DNA from: Fictibacillus sp. FJAT-27399
GTDB taxonomy: Bacteria > Bacillota > Bacilli > Bacillales > Fictibacillaceae
Reading direction: 5' to 3'
Assembly: GCF_001510655.1 (NCBI RefSeq)
Contig: NZ_LMVC01000006.1
Span: 123,834-187,833, forward strand
DNA length: 64,000 nucleotides
Below, one piece after another: positions 40,837 through 49,065 of the stretch. A program made the position numbers and the translations under genes. Numbering within the stretch: the first letter of the stretch is position 1; the number at the start of each line of letters is the position of its first letter. The notes under the pieces were generated by a model. That model did not search any database. It had not been told where the DNA came from and was given only the letters and a program-made list of their open reading frames with translations.

Positions 40837-41254
40837 TAACAAAAATGTTCCCAAAGCAACAATCTTTTAGAAAAGAGCTTTTCATAAAAATAGCAGCAGA
40901 TTCTGCTTTTGTGTCATCGATTTGCCGTTCGTTGACTTTGCCGTCTTCACCGTAATTATTTCCTCCTTTGTAGTTGGCATATCTTCGGGCACGTGTATAG
41001 CCCATCTGCAGAAACTTTCTTGCCATATCCATTCCGACAAGATCGCCTTTCTCTTTGTAGTTCAAAAAGAGTCCGTAAATCTTTTGAGAGGATTTCAATG
41101 CAATTTCTGGAGTTTTAAACCGCCAATGAGGCAGAATCTCACTTTTATAGGGTTCTGCTAAAAGGACTCCCTGTTCACCACGGCCGACACGGTATTTTTC
41201 TGGATGCTTGCGAAAATTTATTGTTTTGAAGTCTAAGTCATAATCAAATGCCAT
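40823..41254 (-). CDS. DUF4385 family protein, C-terminus altered by a repeat
   Basis: A 143-residue protein whose N-terminal part (FDYDLDFKTINFRKHPEKYR, VGRGEQGVLLAEPYKSEILP, GMDMARKFLQMGYTRARRYA) matches the DUF4385 family, of unknown function. The ATG at 41254 follows AAGGAGGCGG. The last roughly 20 residues (SFLKDCCFGNIFVKSLH) do not look like the usual charged family tail, and the stop codon falls inside the dispersed repeat, so the natural C-terminus may have been replaced. Confidence 0.75.
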   Translation of the reverse strand: MAFDYDLDFKTINFRKHPEKYRVGRGEQGVLLAEPYKSEILPHWRFKTPEIALKSSQKIYGLFLNYKEKGDLVGMDMARKFLQMGYTRARRYANYKGGNNYGEDGKVNERQIDDTKAESAAIFMKSSFLKDCCFGNIFVKSLH

Positions 41255-41435
41255 CTCGCACCGCCTCCTTATTACCACCATTGTTCCCTATTATAGGGAG
41301 TCTTAAAACGAGAATCTATGGCTATCATAGCATGAACCATAATCCCGAAGTCCAGTACCCAGATGCTTGAAGCCACAGAAATCTGGTGCCGTTCAGCGTA
41401 GTCCGTACCCGGTAATTTTACCTTTCTATTAAACA

Positions 41436-41475
41436 GTAAAAAGCAGGAGGGCAAGCGAGCCATCCTGCTTTTTTA
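41436..41475 (-). terminator. Terminator of the small membrane protein gene
   Basis: AAAAAGCAGGA (41438-41448) pairs with TCCTGCTTTTT (41463-41473); it overlaps the stop codon of the leftward gene. The stretch 41255-41430 beyond it shows no gene. Confidence 0.75.
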
Positions 41476-41793
41476 TGAATTAAGGCTGACGAAGAGGAAT
41501 GAAAATCTAAACCACCAATAGAGCATAAAAGAGCAGCCTAGCAGAATGAGGATGGCCCATGGGGAACCGCTCAGCATACCAGTAATCAAATGATCCCATT
41601 CCGTGTTGCCTTCAGGACGTCCTAAAGCAAAAGTAAAACTGATTACAGGTGTTGCGATGACAAATGCAAGATTAATAATGGAAGCTTTTAAATGTACTTT
41701 TTTGAACAGATTTGTGATGGTTGCCAATAAAGTCAGCGCTATAAAAGAGTAAAATAGCAGCCAGACCCAGTCAGGAAGTGTTTCATGCACCAT
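41473..41793 (-). CDS. Small membrane protein of unknown function
   Basis: A 106-residue protein with three hydrophobic segments (WVWLLFYSFIALTLLATI, SIINLAFVIATPVISFTFAL, WAILILLGCSFMLYWWF). The ATG at 41793 has GGGGG eight bases upstream; an upstream TTG would overlap that site. The conserved-looking loop ALGRPEGNTEWDHLI suggests a real family, but I do not recognise it. It is a single-gene unit. Confidence 0.65.
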   Translation of the reverse strand: MVHETLPDWVWLLFYSFIALTLLATITNLFKKVHLKASIINLAFVIATPVISFTFALGRPEGNTEWDHLITGMLSGSPWAILILLGCSFMLYWWFRFSFLFVSLNS

Positions 41794-42014
41794 ATAAACG
41801 GCCCCCAATAGTCTCTAAAATTTTCACATCCATCTGTATCCTAAAGGAGAACAGGAAAAATCGCATAAGAATTTTTTACTATTTTTTACATTTTTAGGTT
41901 TGGCCACTGTGTTTTTATTCAACTAATTTGTGAATAATGCCTCCGGTTACTTGGCAATTTCCGTTCCTTGAATTACCATTAGTTACGTATAGTTGAAGAG
42001 AAAGAGGGATGAGT

Positions 42015-42203
42015 ATGGGATATATCGTGACTGCTATAATTGCTGGTTTGATCGTAACAGGGCTTACCGTTGCCATTGGTCTCCAAAAGGATGAAAAATA
42101 CGGGTCCTCAACGAAAAATAATCTGAGCAGGCTTACTGCAATTTATGTTGTTTTGATTCTCGTCTGTATCATCGGTTTAGGCATTTATATCGGAAACCGT
42201 TAA
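42015..42203 (+). CDS. Small two-helix membrane protein
   Basis: A 62-residue protein with two membrane segments (GYIVTAIIAGLIVTGLTVAI and IYVVLILVCIIGLGIYI) linked by a polar loop. The ATG at 42015 follows AAAGAGGG at six bases; the ATG at 42009 would touch the ribosome site. It is 37 bases upstream of the nucleoside hydrolase gene and may share its transcript. The function is unknown. Confidence 0.6.
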   Translation: MGYIVTAIIAGLIVTGLTVAIGLQKDEKYGSSTKNNLSRLTAIYVVLILVCIIGLGIYIGNR

Positions 42204-42240
42204 ATGTAAGAGAAACTGAAAATGAAGAGAGGGAACAGCC

Positions 42241-43191
42241 GTGAAATCTGTCATACTTGATGTGGATACGGGGATTGATGATGCTTTGGCGATCGCTTAT
42301 GCGATCCATTCTCCGGAATTAAACGTACTCGGCATTACAACAGGTTTTGGAAATGTATCAGCAGAAGAAGCGACAAGAAATACACTTCAGGTTCTTCAAT
42401 TATTAGAGAGAGCAGATATTTCAGTTTTTCAAGGCGCAGAACGGCCGTTTCGCAGAGAAAGCACTCGCCATAGAGCTTATGAAGTCCATGGGGAAGATGG
42501 TTTGGGAAACATTCAGCTGCCGCTGCCCGAACCCTTCTCACCAGGACAGCATGCCAGTGATTTTATCATCTCTATGGTGAAAAAACATCCAAATGAGATC
42601 ACTCTTATCACGGTTGGTACACAGACCAATCTGGCTCTCGCTGTTGAAAAAGATCCTTCCATTACAGGATTGGTGAATGAAGTCGTGATTATGGGCGGCG
42701 CAGTCACTGTCCCGGGAAATGTTACACCTGCTGCAGAAGCCAATTTTTATGCGGATGCTGAGGGGGCGGATTTTGTACTTAACTCAGGGCTGCCTATTAC
42801 TTTGGTCGGTCTGGATGTGACGATGAAGACCCTGTTGCTGAGAGAAACATTGGCGGAGTGGAGAGGCTGCGGATTAAAGACTGCTGAAATATTTGCGGAT
42901 ATGTGCAGTTTCTATATGGATTTTTATGAAAGAAAGAATCCAGGTCTCGGCGGCTGTGCTCTTCATGATCCATTAGCCGTCGGAGTTGCAGTTGATCCCA
43001 CGTTTATCAGTACAAAACCGATGAATGTCCGAGTATCGACAGAACAGGAAAAGCTTGGCCAGAGCAGGGGTGTGGAAACAGATCAGGGAATCTCTGTCGG
43101 CATTGAAGTTGATGCAGAACGTTTCAGGACACATTTCCTCAATCGAATTCTTCCTGCCAGTAGAAAGGGGAACCTTCATGCTGGACATTAA
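42241..43191 (+). CDS. Inosine/uridine-preferring nucleoside hydrolase
   Basis: Calcium-dependent ribonucleoside hydrolase of 316 residues. The family signature DVDTGIDDALAIAYA (residues 6-20) provides the calcium-binding aspartates; other motifs are NVSAEEATRNTLQVLQ, VHGEDGLGN, VIMGGAVTVPGNVTPAAEAN and the C-terminal CALHDPLAV (calcium and catalytic His). It splits nucleosides to base and ribose for salvage. The start is GTG with GAGAGGG upstream. Its end overlaps the next gene by 14 bases, indicating translational coupling. Confidence 0.9.
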   Translation: MKSVILDVDTGIDDALAIAYAIHSPELNVLGITTGFGNVSAEEATRNTLQVLQLLERADISVFQGAERPFRRESTRHRAYEVHGEDGLGNIQLPLPEPFSPGQHASDFIISMVKKHPNEITLITVGTQTNLALAVEKDPSITGLVNEVVIMGGAVTVPGNVTPAAEANFYADAEGADFVLNSGLPITLVGLDVTMKTLLLRETLAEWRGCGLKTAEIFADMCSFYMDFYERKNPGLGGCALHDPLAVGVAVDPTFISTKPMNVRVSTEQEKLGQSRGVETDQGISVGIEVDAERFRTHFLNRILPASRKGNLHAGH

Positions 43192-43618
43192 AGTAATTCC
43201 CGCTGAACAAACCTACGAGATTAGACACAAAGTGCTTCGGCCCAATCAAACGCTGGAAGATTGCCAGTTTCCTGGCGATCATGATCATGGAACGTTTCAT
43301 CTTGGAGCCTATAAGGGTGATAAACTCATTTCTATCGCTTCCTTTTATCAAGAGAATCATCCTGATATTGAAGGAAACGTGCAGTACCGTCTGCGCGGAA
43401 TGGCGACCCTTGAAGAATACAGGAAAGAAAAGGCGGGAAGCAGACTTCTAATAAGTGCCGAAGACATGCTGAAGAAGCAGCATACTGATTCCTGGTGGTG
43501 TAATGCAAGAGTTGGAGTGGCGGGTTATTATAAAAAGCTTGGTCTTCGTGAACACGGTGAGGTGTTTGATCTGCCGCCGATTGGACCGCATATCGTGATG
43601 TATAAAACGTTAACGTAA
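43178..43618 (+). CDS. GNAT family N-acetyltransferase
   Basis: A 146-residue acetyltransferase similar to YitI/YncA-type GNATs: IPAEQTYEIRHKVLRPNQTL, the strand YRLRGMATLEEYRKEKAGSR with the acetyl-CoA loop, and the WWCNARVGVAGYYKKLGLRE motif near the end. The ATG at 43178 has AAAGGGG seven bases upstream and overlaps the nucleoside hydrolase gene, so expression is coupled. The substrate is unknown. Confidence 0.85.
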   Translation: MLDIKVIPAEQTYEIRHKVLRPNQTLEDCQFPGDHDHGTFHLGAYKGDKLISIASFYQENHPDIEGNVQYRLRGMATLEEYRKEKAGSRLLISAEDMLKKQHTDSWWCNARVGVAGYYKKLGLREHGEVFDLPPIGPHIVMYKTLT

Positions 43619-43704
43619 TAGAATTTTAAGAATACGATAAAAAAATCCAGAATATAGTGTATCAAGTGAATACATCACTATACCTCTGCTGATCAGAAAT
43701 GCTG

Positions 43705-43743
43705 AAGGCTCACTCTTTTATTCAAAAGAAGTGAGCCTTTTTA
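43705..43743 (+). terminator. Terminator between GNAT and tcyP
   Basis: AAGGCTCAC (43705-43713) pairs with GTGAGCCTT (43731-43739), followed by T. A second hairpin TATAGTG/CACTATA (43653-43659 with 43676-43682) precedes it. The pair may simply end the upstream transcript, or form a leader of tcyP. Confidence 0.75.
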
Positions 43744-43786
43744 TGTTCATGAGAGAGCAGCGGGAAACTAAAAGGAGGGAAGAACA

Positions 43787-45175
43787 GTGAATGTCTTTTT
43801 AACCATCGTGAACATTGTTGTGTTATTGCTGCTTGCTGGCGGTTTGTATTACCTTCAGCGTAAGAAAGTATCCTTTTCAAAACGTGTCTTTGCGGCTTTA
43901 GCTGCAGGAATTGTGTTTGGACTCATTCTCCAGTTTGTTTATGAGCCTGCATCCAAGGTGCTGGCCAACTCGGCCGACTGGTACTCCATCATGGGAGGAG
44001 GATATGTAAAATTCCTTCAGATGGCGGTAATGCCGCTTGTTTTCGTTTCTATTTTGTCTGCTTTTACAAAATTAAAACTCAGTAACAACGTCGGCAAAAT
44101 CAGTGGTTCGGTTATCGGAATATTGCTCGGAACAACAGCCATCGCGGCTGCGATCGGAATTGCAGCAGCACTATCCTTCCATCTCGAAGCGGTCCAGATC
44201 ACGAAAGGCGCTCCAGAGCTCGCACGTGCAACAGAGCTTCAGACCACGTTTGACCAGATCAAAGACAAGACATTGCCACAGCAGGTTCTTGACATTCTTC
44301 CTGGAAATCCGTTTCTTGATTTTACGGGGGCCCGTCCGACTTCAACGATTGCGATTGTCATTTTTGCCGCTTTTGTAGGAATAGCCTACCTGGGAGTCAA
44401 ACGGAAACAGGCAGATCAAGCTGCACTGTTCGCCAGTATTGTGGAAGCGGTTCATGCTATTGTCATGCGGGTTGTTACATTGATTCTCCGGTTAACACCA
44501 TATGGAGTCCTCGCACTGATGACCAAAACGGTAGCTCTTAGTGATCTGGACGCCATCGCAAAACTTGGGAAATTTGTGATCGCCTCTTATATAGCATTGG
44601 CACTCATGTTTATCATTCACCTGCTGTTTATTACATTCTCTGGGTTAAGTCCTGTCACGTATATTCGCAAAGCGATTCCGGTTCTGTCCTTTGCCTTTAC
44701 TTCCAGAACGAGCGCAGGTGCGCTTCCTCTTAACATCAGTACACAAAAGAGCCTTGGAGTACCTGAAGGAATCGCCAACTTTGCAGGCTCCTTCGGGCTT
44801 ACCATCGGACAGAACGGGTGCGCGGGAATTTATCCGGCCATGCTTGCTGTTATGATCGCGCCGTCTGCAGGAATTGATCCGCTTACTCCGTCTTTCATAC
44901 TCAGCCTGATTGTTATCGTCGTAATCAGTTCCTTCGGGATTGCAGGCGTTGGGGGCGGCGCAACATTTGCTGCACTTCTCGTTCTTTCCTCTATGAACCT
45001 TCCTGTCGCATTGGCTGGTTTGCTCATTTCTGTTGAACCTCTGATTGATATGGGAAGAACCGCTTTGAATGTTAGCGGGGCCATGACTGCCGGTATTCTG
45101 ACGAGCAAGGCGAGAAAAGAATTGGATACTGAAGTCTACAACGCACCGGTCAATGAACTAAAAGCAGAAGCATAA
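43787..45175 (+). CDS. tcyP: L-cystine/sodium symporter TcyP
   Basis: Secondary transporter of the dicarboxylate/amino acid:cation symporter family, 462 residues, eight helices plus two re-entrant hairpins. FTSRTSAGALPLNISTQKSL is the first hairpin serine-rich motif; GLTIGQNGCAGIYPAMLAVM and IAGVGGGATFAALLVLSSMN belong to the transport core. The overall sequence matches B. subtilis TcyP (YhcL), the cystine importer. The start is GTG after AAAAGGAGGG. No SAM or T-box element is visible upstream. Confidence 0.88.
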   Translation: MNVFLTIVNIVVLLLLAGGLYYLQRKKVSFSKRVFAALAAGIVFGLILQFVYEPASKVLANSADWYSIMGGGYVKFLQMAVMPLVFVSILSAFTKLKLSNNVGKISGSVIGILLGTTAIAAAIGIAAALSFHLEAVQITKGAPELARATELQTTFDQIKDKTLPQQVLDILPGNPFLDFTGARPTSTIAIVIFAAFVGIAYLGVKRKQADQAALFASIVEAVHAIVMRVVTLILRLTPYGVLALMTKTVALSDLDAIAKLGKFVIASYIALALMFIIHLLFITFSGLSPVTYIRKAIPVLSFAFTSRTSAGALPLNISTQKSLGVPEGIANFAGSFGLTIGQNGCAGIYPAMLAVMIAPSAGIDPLTPSFILSLIVIVVISSFGIAGVGGGATFAALLVLSSMNLPVALAGLLISVEPLIDMGRTALNVSGAMTAGILTSKARKELDTEVYNAPVNELKAEA

Positions 45176-45220
45176 AGCTTTATTAACTTTGTCAATTAAT
45201 TGCCTATTTCAATTGAAAAT

Positions 45221-45260
45221 AAAAACAGCCGGGGATAAGCTCAATCATCCCGGCTGTTCT
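45221..45260. terminator. Bidirectional terminator after tcyP
   Basis: AACAGCCGGGGAT and ATCCCGGCTGTT (45247-45258) form a strong stem with flanking A and T runs, serving the two convergent genes. Confidence 0.8.
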
Positions 45261-45278
45261 TCAATGACTATTCACAAT

Positions 45279-45653
45279 CTAATTAAAAATAATCTGCGGA
45301 GTAAACACCAGGTCAGAAACTTCTTCTACAATTGATTCTTCTTCAGCTTCTTCCATCCCAAATCCATTCCATCTTTCAAATAGCTGAATTCTCCCGTCCG
45401 GAAGAGTTTTTGGAGTGGAAGAACATTTGCCGCTTTTGATTTCATGCTTTCGATTAATATGGCTATAGGTAAAATCAATGCTGCCGTCTTCTTTTACGAT
45501 GCCGATCATGTTTCCCTTGAGAACATCTCCTCCTGAATACGTTGCGCTTAAAATGTCATCCTCCTGTTTATACGTAAAATAGGTTTTCGAAGATGTTTCT
45601 CCATTCTCTGAACTTTTCACGGATACAAAACGCCGACCATTATAGTTAACCAT
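45279..45653 (-). CDS. Conserved beta-rich protein often misnamed N-acetylglutamate synthase
   Basis: A 124-residue protein built of short strands: NYNGRRFVSVKSSENGETSS, ILSATYSGGDVLKGNMIGIV, DGSIDFTYSHINRKHEIKSG and LPDGRIQLFERWNG. This family is widespread in Bacillus and carries the name N-acetylglutamate synthase without evidence; the length and fold do not support that enzyme. The last roughly 25 residues are acidic (EEAEEESIVEEVSD) and look like an added tail. The ATG follows AAGGGAGGA. Confidence 0.7.
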   Translation of the reverse strand: MVNYNGRRFVSVKSSENGETSSKTYFTYKQEDDILSATYSGGDVLKGNMIGIVKEDGSIDFTYSHINRKHEIKSGKCSSTPKTLPDGRIQLFERWNGFGMEEAEEESIVEEVSDLVFTPQIIFN

Positions 45654-45745
45654 TTAACGCGTCCTCCCTTTAAAGTTTTAAAGACAATGATAACAAAAGA
45701 ATATGTATTTGAAAACAGAAAATTCTGTTTTTCTTAATCAAAAGT

Positions 45746-45785
45746 AAAAACAGGCCCGATTTTGAGAAAAAGGGCCTGTCTTTTT
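45746..45785. terminator. Terminator after the acyl-CoA thioesterase gene
   Basis: CAGGCCC (45751-45757) pairs with GGGCCTG (45772-45778), with A-run on the left (T on the minus strand) and T-run on the right. Confidence 0.75.
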
Positions 45786-45793
45786 GTCATTCA

Positions 45794-46288
45794 TCATGCT
45801 TTTTTCTTTTTGCGCTTTTCGTACCGCTCCTTTGCTTGCTGATAGCGGTGAATTTCTTCTTGGTTCACTGGCACGAGGGGAGGGACCGGTGATGGCCTGC
45901 CCTCCGCATCTACGGCAAGCATGGTAAACAGGGCCCTTGACGTAAGCCGTTTTTCGCCTGTTAGAAGGTTTTCAGATTCTACTTTAACGAAAATTTCCAT
46001 GGATGTTCGGTGGGCACAAGTGACATAGGCTTCAAGATTGATAGCTTCACCGGTTTTGATCGGGCCAAGAAATTCAAAGGAATCACTCGAAACAGTCACG
46101 ACCGGTTTACGGCAATGCCGCATGGCAGTTATGCAGGCGATCTTGTCTACATAAGCCATGACTTTTCCGCCGAAGACAGTATGGTGGTGATTCGTATCCG
46201 GCGGGAAAACTAAATCTGTTAAGCAGGTTTTCGATTGCTGAACGGTCTTTGCTTCAGAAGGAAAGGAGGCAGGAATTTGAGAAGCCAT
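45794..46288 (-). CDS. Acyl-CoA thioesterase, hotdog fold (YkhA-like)
   Basis: A 164-residue hotdog-fold thioesterase (cytosolic acyl-CoA hydrolase family). The catalytic region DTNHHHTVFGGKVMAYVDKI contains the conserved Asn/His-Gly-Gly, and CAHRTSMEIFVKVESEN is the second strand-helix. It hydrolyses acyl-CoA to free CoA and fatty acid. The gene begins one base after the metE stop codon and ends with a lysine-rich tail (KRKKKKA). With no promoter or terminator between them, it is likely co-transcribed with metE and so indirectly under the cobalamin riboswitch. Confidence 0.85.
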   Translation of the reverse strand: MASQIPASFPSEAKTVQQSKTCLTDLVFPPDTNHHHTVFGGKVMAYVDKIACITAMRHCRKPVVTVSSDSFEFLGPIKTGEAINLEAYVTCAHRTSMEIFVKVESENLLTGEKRLTSRALFTMLAVDAEGRPSPVPPLVPVNQEEIHRYQQAKERYEKRKKKKA

Positions 46289-46289
46289 G

Positions 46290-48545
46290 TTACGAGACTG
46301 CCTCTTTCTTTCTGACCAGAGCCGCAGCAGCTGTCATATTTTTGAGAGATTGAATGGTTTCTGATATGTTTCTTGTTTTCAGTCCGCAATCAGGATTTAC
46401 CCACACCTGGTCTTCGTGCAATACTTCGAGAGTTTTTTCAATCATCACCCTCATCTCTTCAATTTCAGGTATTCGAGGGCTGTGAATATCATAAACCCCA
46501 AGGCCGATTCCTTTTTCATATGTCTGCCACGTGAAGGCAGAGACCAGCTCACCATGGCTTCTGGATGTTTCAAGAGAGATCACATCGGCATCCAGCTTGC
46601 TGATGACGCCAAGAAACTCGTTGAAATCGCAATAGCACATATGGGTGTGGATCTGGGTGGTTTCTTTTACAGTGCAGGTGGTCAGCAAAAAGCAGTTAAC
46701 AGACCAGTCTATATAATGCTGCCACTTGCTTTTCTTCAGTGGCAGACCCTCTCTTAATGCGGGTTCATCTACTTGGATCATGGTAATGCCGGCAGATTCC
46801 AGTGCAAGCACTTCTTTTTGCAGGGCATTTGCTATTTGATAGCAGACATTCTCTCTTGAAATATCATCCCGGACAAAGGACCAGTTTAAGATGGTCACCG
46901 GCCCGGTCAGCATTCCTTTTACCGGTTTATCGGTCAGAGACTGTGCATACACACTTTCGTTTACGGTCATTGGTTCACTGAAATCGACATCACCGTAGAT
47001 GACAGGCGGTTTAACGCAGCGAGATCCATAGGACTGAACCCATCCATTCTCTAAGAAAGCAAACCCGTTAAGTTTTTGTCCGAAAAATTCCACCATGTCT
47101 GTCCGTTCAAACTCCCCATGAACAAGAACATCTAAGCCAATATCTTCCTGGATTTTAATCCACTTTTCAATTTGGCTTTTAACAAATTGATCATACTGTG
47201 CTTTCGTCCATTCCCCTCGCTTATGTTTCCCCCGGGCCTGCTTTACTTCCGCGGTCTGGGGAAAGCTTCCAATGGTTGTCGTAGGGAGGAGTGGGAGGTT
47301 CCAAACTTCCTGCTGTTTTTGTTTTCTGTTGATGTACGGCTGATTCCGCTTGAGGTCTTTGCCTTGAGCTTTTTCAACCTCCCATAAAACTTCCGTCCGG
47401 TTTCTTGCCCTAGAGCTGTTTAGCAAGTAAAGAGCATCATCATACTTCTTTATTGCTTCTTGTTGCGAAGGTGATGACAGCAATCGCAGTTCTTCCAGTT
47501 TTTCGTCAGCAAAGGCAAGACTGTTGTATAGTTCTTGCGGAAGGGAATGTTCGTGTTTGGCTGAAACAGGGACATGAAGCAAGCTGCAGGAAGGCTGGAT
47601 CCATATTCGTTCGGATGCAGCCAGTTCTTCAAGCTGGAGTATAAGCTCTTGCTTTTGGCTCAAATTAGCACGCCATATATTTCTGCCGTCAAGTATGCCT
47701 GCACCCAGCACTTTATCCTCTGGGAACCCATGCAGACGCATCTCATCCAGTGTTTTTTCGCCATGGACAAAATCCAGTCCGATCCCCTGGACAGGGAACT
47801 GAATGATTTCTTTGTAATGCTCTGCGCTCTCAAAGTACGTCTGCAGCATAATATTAAGACCGGAAGCGGCTTTATGGAACTGTTCATAGATTTTCTTGGA
47901 TGCTGATAGTTCTTCTTCGGATAGGGAAGTAACGAGAATGGGCTCGTCGATTTGAATCCATTGGGCGCCCGCCTGTTCCAGTTCCTGAAGAATTCGGCAG
48001 TATAACGGGACAAGTTGGGAAAGCAGCGTGTCTTCCTGTTCGGGAAGGTATCCTTTTGCACATTTTATAAAAGTAACAGGCCCGACAATAACCGGTTTTC
48101 CTTCAATCCCAAGCTTCTCCTTTGCTTCCTTGTAAGCGGTAAGAGGCCTGTTTTCCACTAACCTCGGCGCACGGTCTTCCCATTCCGGCACGATATAATG
48201 GTAGTTTGTGTTAAACCATTTGGTCATTTCACACGCGACGGCTTCTTGTTTTCCTCTTGCCATGCCAAAGTAAAGGGAGAGAGGATTTTCCACTGCTTCA
48301 AATCTTTTTGGCACCAGCCCGAACATCACTGACATATCGAGCATGTGATCATAAAGTGTAAAATCATTGACTGGAATAATATCTATGCCCATGTCTTTTT
48401 GCTTTTGCAGATTTGCAAGCCTGATCTGTTCCATCTGCTGCAGAAAACTGGCTTCCGTCAGTTCTCCTTTCCAAAATGCTTCCAGTGCTCTTTTCCACTC
48501 CCGATTGCTGCCGATACGGGGATATCCCAAGTTGCTCGTTTTCAT
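46290..48545 (-). CDS. metE: Cobalamin-independent methionine synthase
   Basis: Zinc enzyme of 751 residues that transfers the methyl group of 5-methyltetrahydropteroyltri-glutamate to homocysteine. Both barrels are present: the N-terminal GYPRIGSNREWKRALE motif and the C-terminal barrel (from about residue 425, TTIGSFPQTAEVKQAR). Zinc ligands are in HTHMCYCDF and NPDCGLKTR. The length is close to the usual 755-765. The ATG follows GGAGAG. Upstream lies a cobalamin riboswitch with a terminator, so the gene is switched off when B12 is available, as expected for a B12-independent isozyme. Confidence 0.95.
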   Translation of the reverse strand: MKTSNLGYPRIGSNREWKRALEAFWKGELTEASFLQQMEQIRLANLQKQKDMGIDIIPVNDFTLYDHMLDMSVMFGLVPKRFEAVENPLSLYFGMARGKQEAVACEMTKWFNTNYHYIVPEWEDRAPRLVENRPLTAYKEAKEKLGIEGKPVIVGPVTFIKCAKGYLPEQEDTLLSQLVPLYCRILQELEQAGAQWIQIDEPILVTSLSEEELSASKKIYEQFHKAASGLNIMLQTYFESAEHYKEIIQFPVQGIGLDFVHGEKTLDEMRLHGFPEDKVLGAGILDGRNIWRANLSQKQELILQLEELAASERIWIQPSCSLLHVPVSAKHEHSLPQELYNSLAFADEKLEELRLLSSPSQQEAIKKYDDALYLLNSSRARNRTEVLWEVEKAQGKDLKRNQPYINRKQKQQEVWNLPLLPTTTIGSFPQTAEVKQARGKHKRGEWTKAQYDQFVKSQIEKWIKIQEDIGLDVLVHGEFERTDMVEFFGQKLNGFAFLENGWVQSYGSRCVKPPVIYGDVDFSEPMTVNESVYAQSLTDKPVKGMLTGPVTILNWSFVRDDISRENVCYQIANALQKEVLALESAGITMIQVDEPALREGLPLKKSKWQHYIDWSVNCFLLTTCTVKETTQIHTHMCYCDFNEFLGVISKLDADVISLETSRSHGELVSAFTWQTYEKGIGLGVYDIHSPRIPEIEEMRVMIEKTLEVLHEDQVWVNPDCGLKTRNISETIQSLKNMTAAAALVRKKEAVS

Positions 48546-48590
48546 GTGTCATCTCTCCATTCTTTTAGATACTAAATATGGCAATAAAAA

Positions 48591-48634
48591 CAAAAAAGCA
48601 TTCCCAACGCCAGTGACAGAACGTTAGAAATGCC
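48591..48634 (-). terminator. Riboswitch-controlled terminator before metE
   Basis: On the minus strand GGCATTTCTAACG and CGTTGGGAATGC form a stem followed by a T6 run. It lies between the cobalamin aptamer and the metE start, so it is the likely expression platform. Confidence 0.8.
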
Positions 48635-48718
48635 TAAAAAAGGGTAGAGTAAACCCCATTGTATGCAAGAATCTAACACCTCCCTATCTCCCGTAGGTTA
48701 AAACAGTGTTGTTGAAAC

Positions 48719-48880
48719 AAGGCAGGTCTCCTGACTCAAGGGTTCTATACCGAGCTGCATCCCTTCCCAGCCTGCCGGCCAGTGGTCATTATGAGCTCGT
48801 TTCCTTTTACAGTGGCGGGACCGTGCCGGATTTTCACCGGGCTTCCCTTTTCATCCTTTGCATTTGTGCAATGGAACCTT
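48719..48880 (-). promoter_or_regulatory. Cobalamin riboswitch (B12 element) of metE
   Basis: Read on the minus strand this contains the conserved parts of the cobalamin aptamer in order: AAGGGAAGCCCGGTGAAAAT, CCGGCACGGTCCCGCCACTG (the B12 box GCCACTG), the TAATGACCACTGGCCGG stretch, and GAGTCAGGAGACCTGCC. A terminator follows before metE. Ligand binding would favour termination. Confidence 0.95.
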
Positions 48881-49065
48881 GTCTCCACTATTATGTAATT
48901 TGATTTTGAAAATTTAGACAAGCCTATCATATCTAAAATAGGAAGTCAACGCACCAAAAGCAGAGAGAAGATGTGGAAATACTTTACTTCCAGCTATCTA
49001 TATAGGTAAATGTTGTTTATAATAAATGTGGATAACTATGAAAATAATAAAGGCAGGATGATAGA

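Noticed and set aside
40614..40839. Three overlapping frames of 63-71 codons on both strands
   Set aside because: They lie wholly inside the dispersed repeat and have no ribosome sites.
41272..41463. A 63-codon minus-strand frame upstream of the DUF4385 gene
   Set aside because: No ribosome site, no family resemblance, and its start overlaps the terminator of the neighbouring gene.
43619..43786. Possible metabolite riboswitch before tcyP, suggested by two consecutive hairpins
   Set aside because: The sequence lacks SAM-I or T-box signatures and is too short; a terminator plus a small hairpin explains it.
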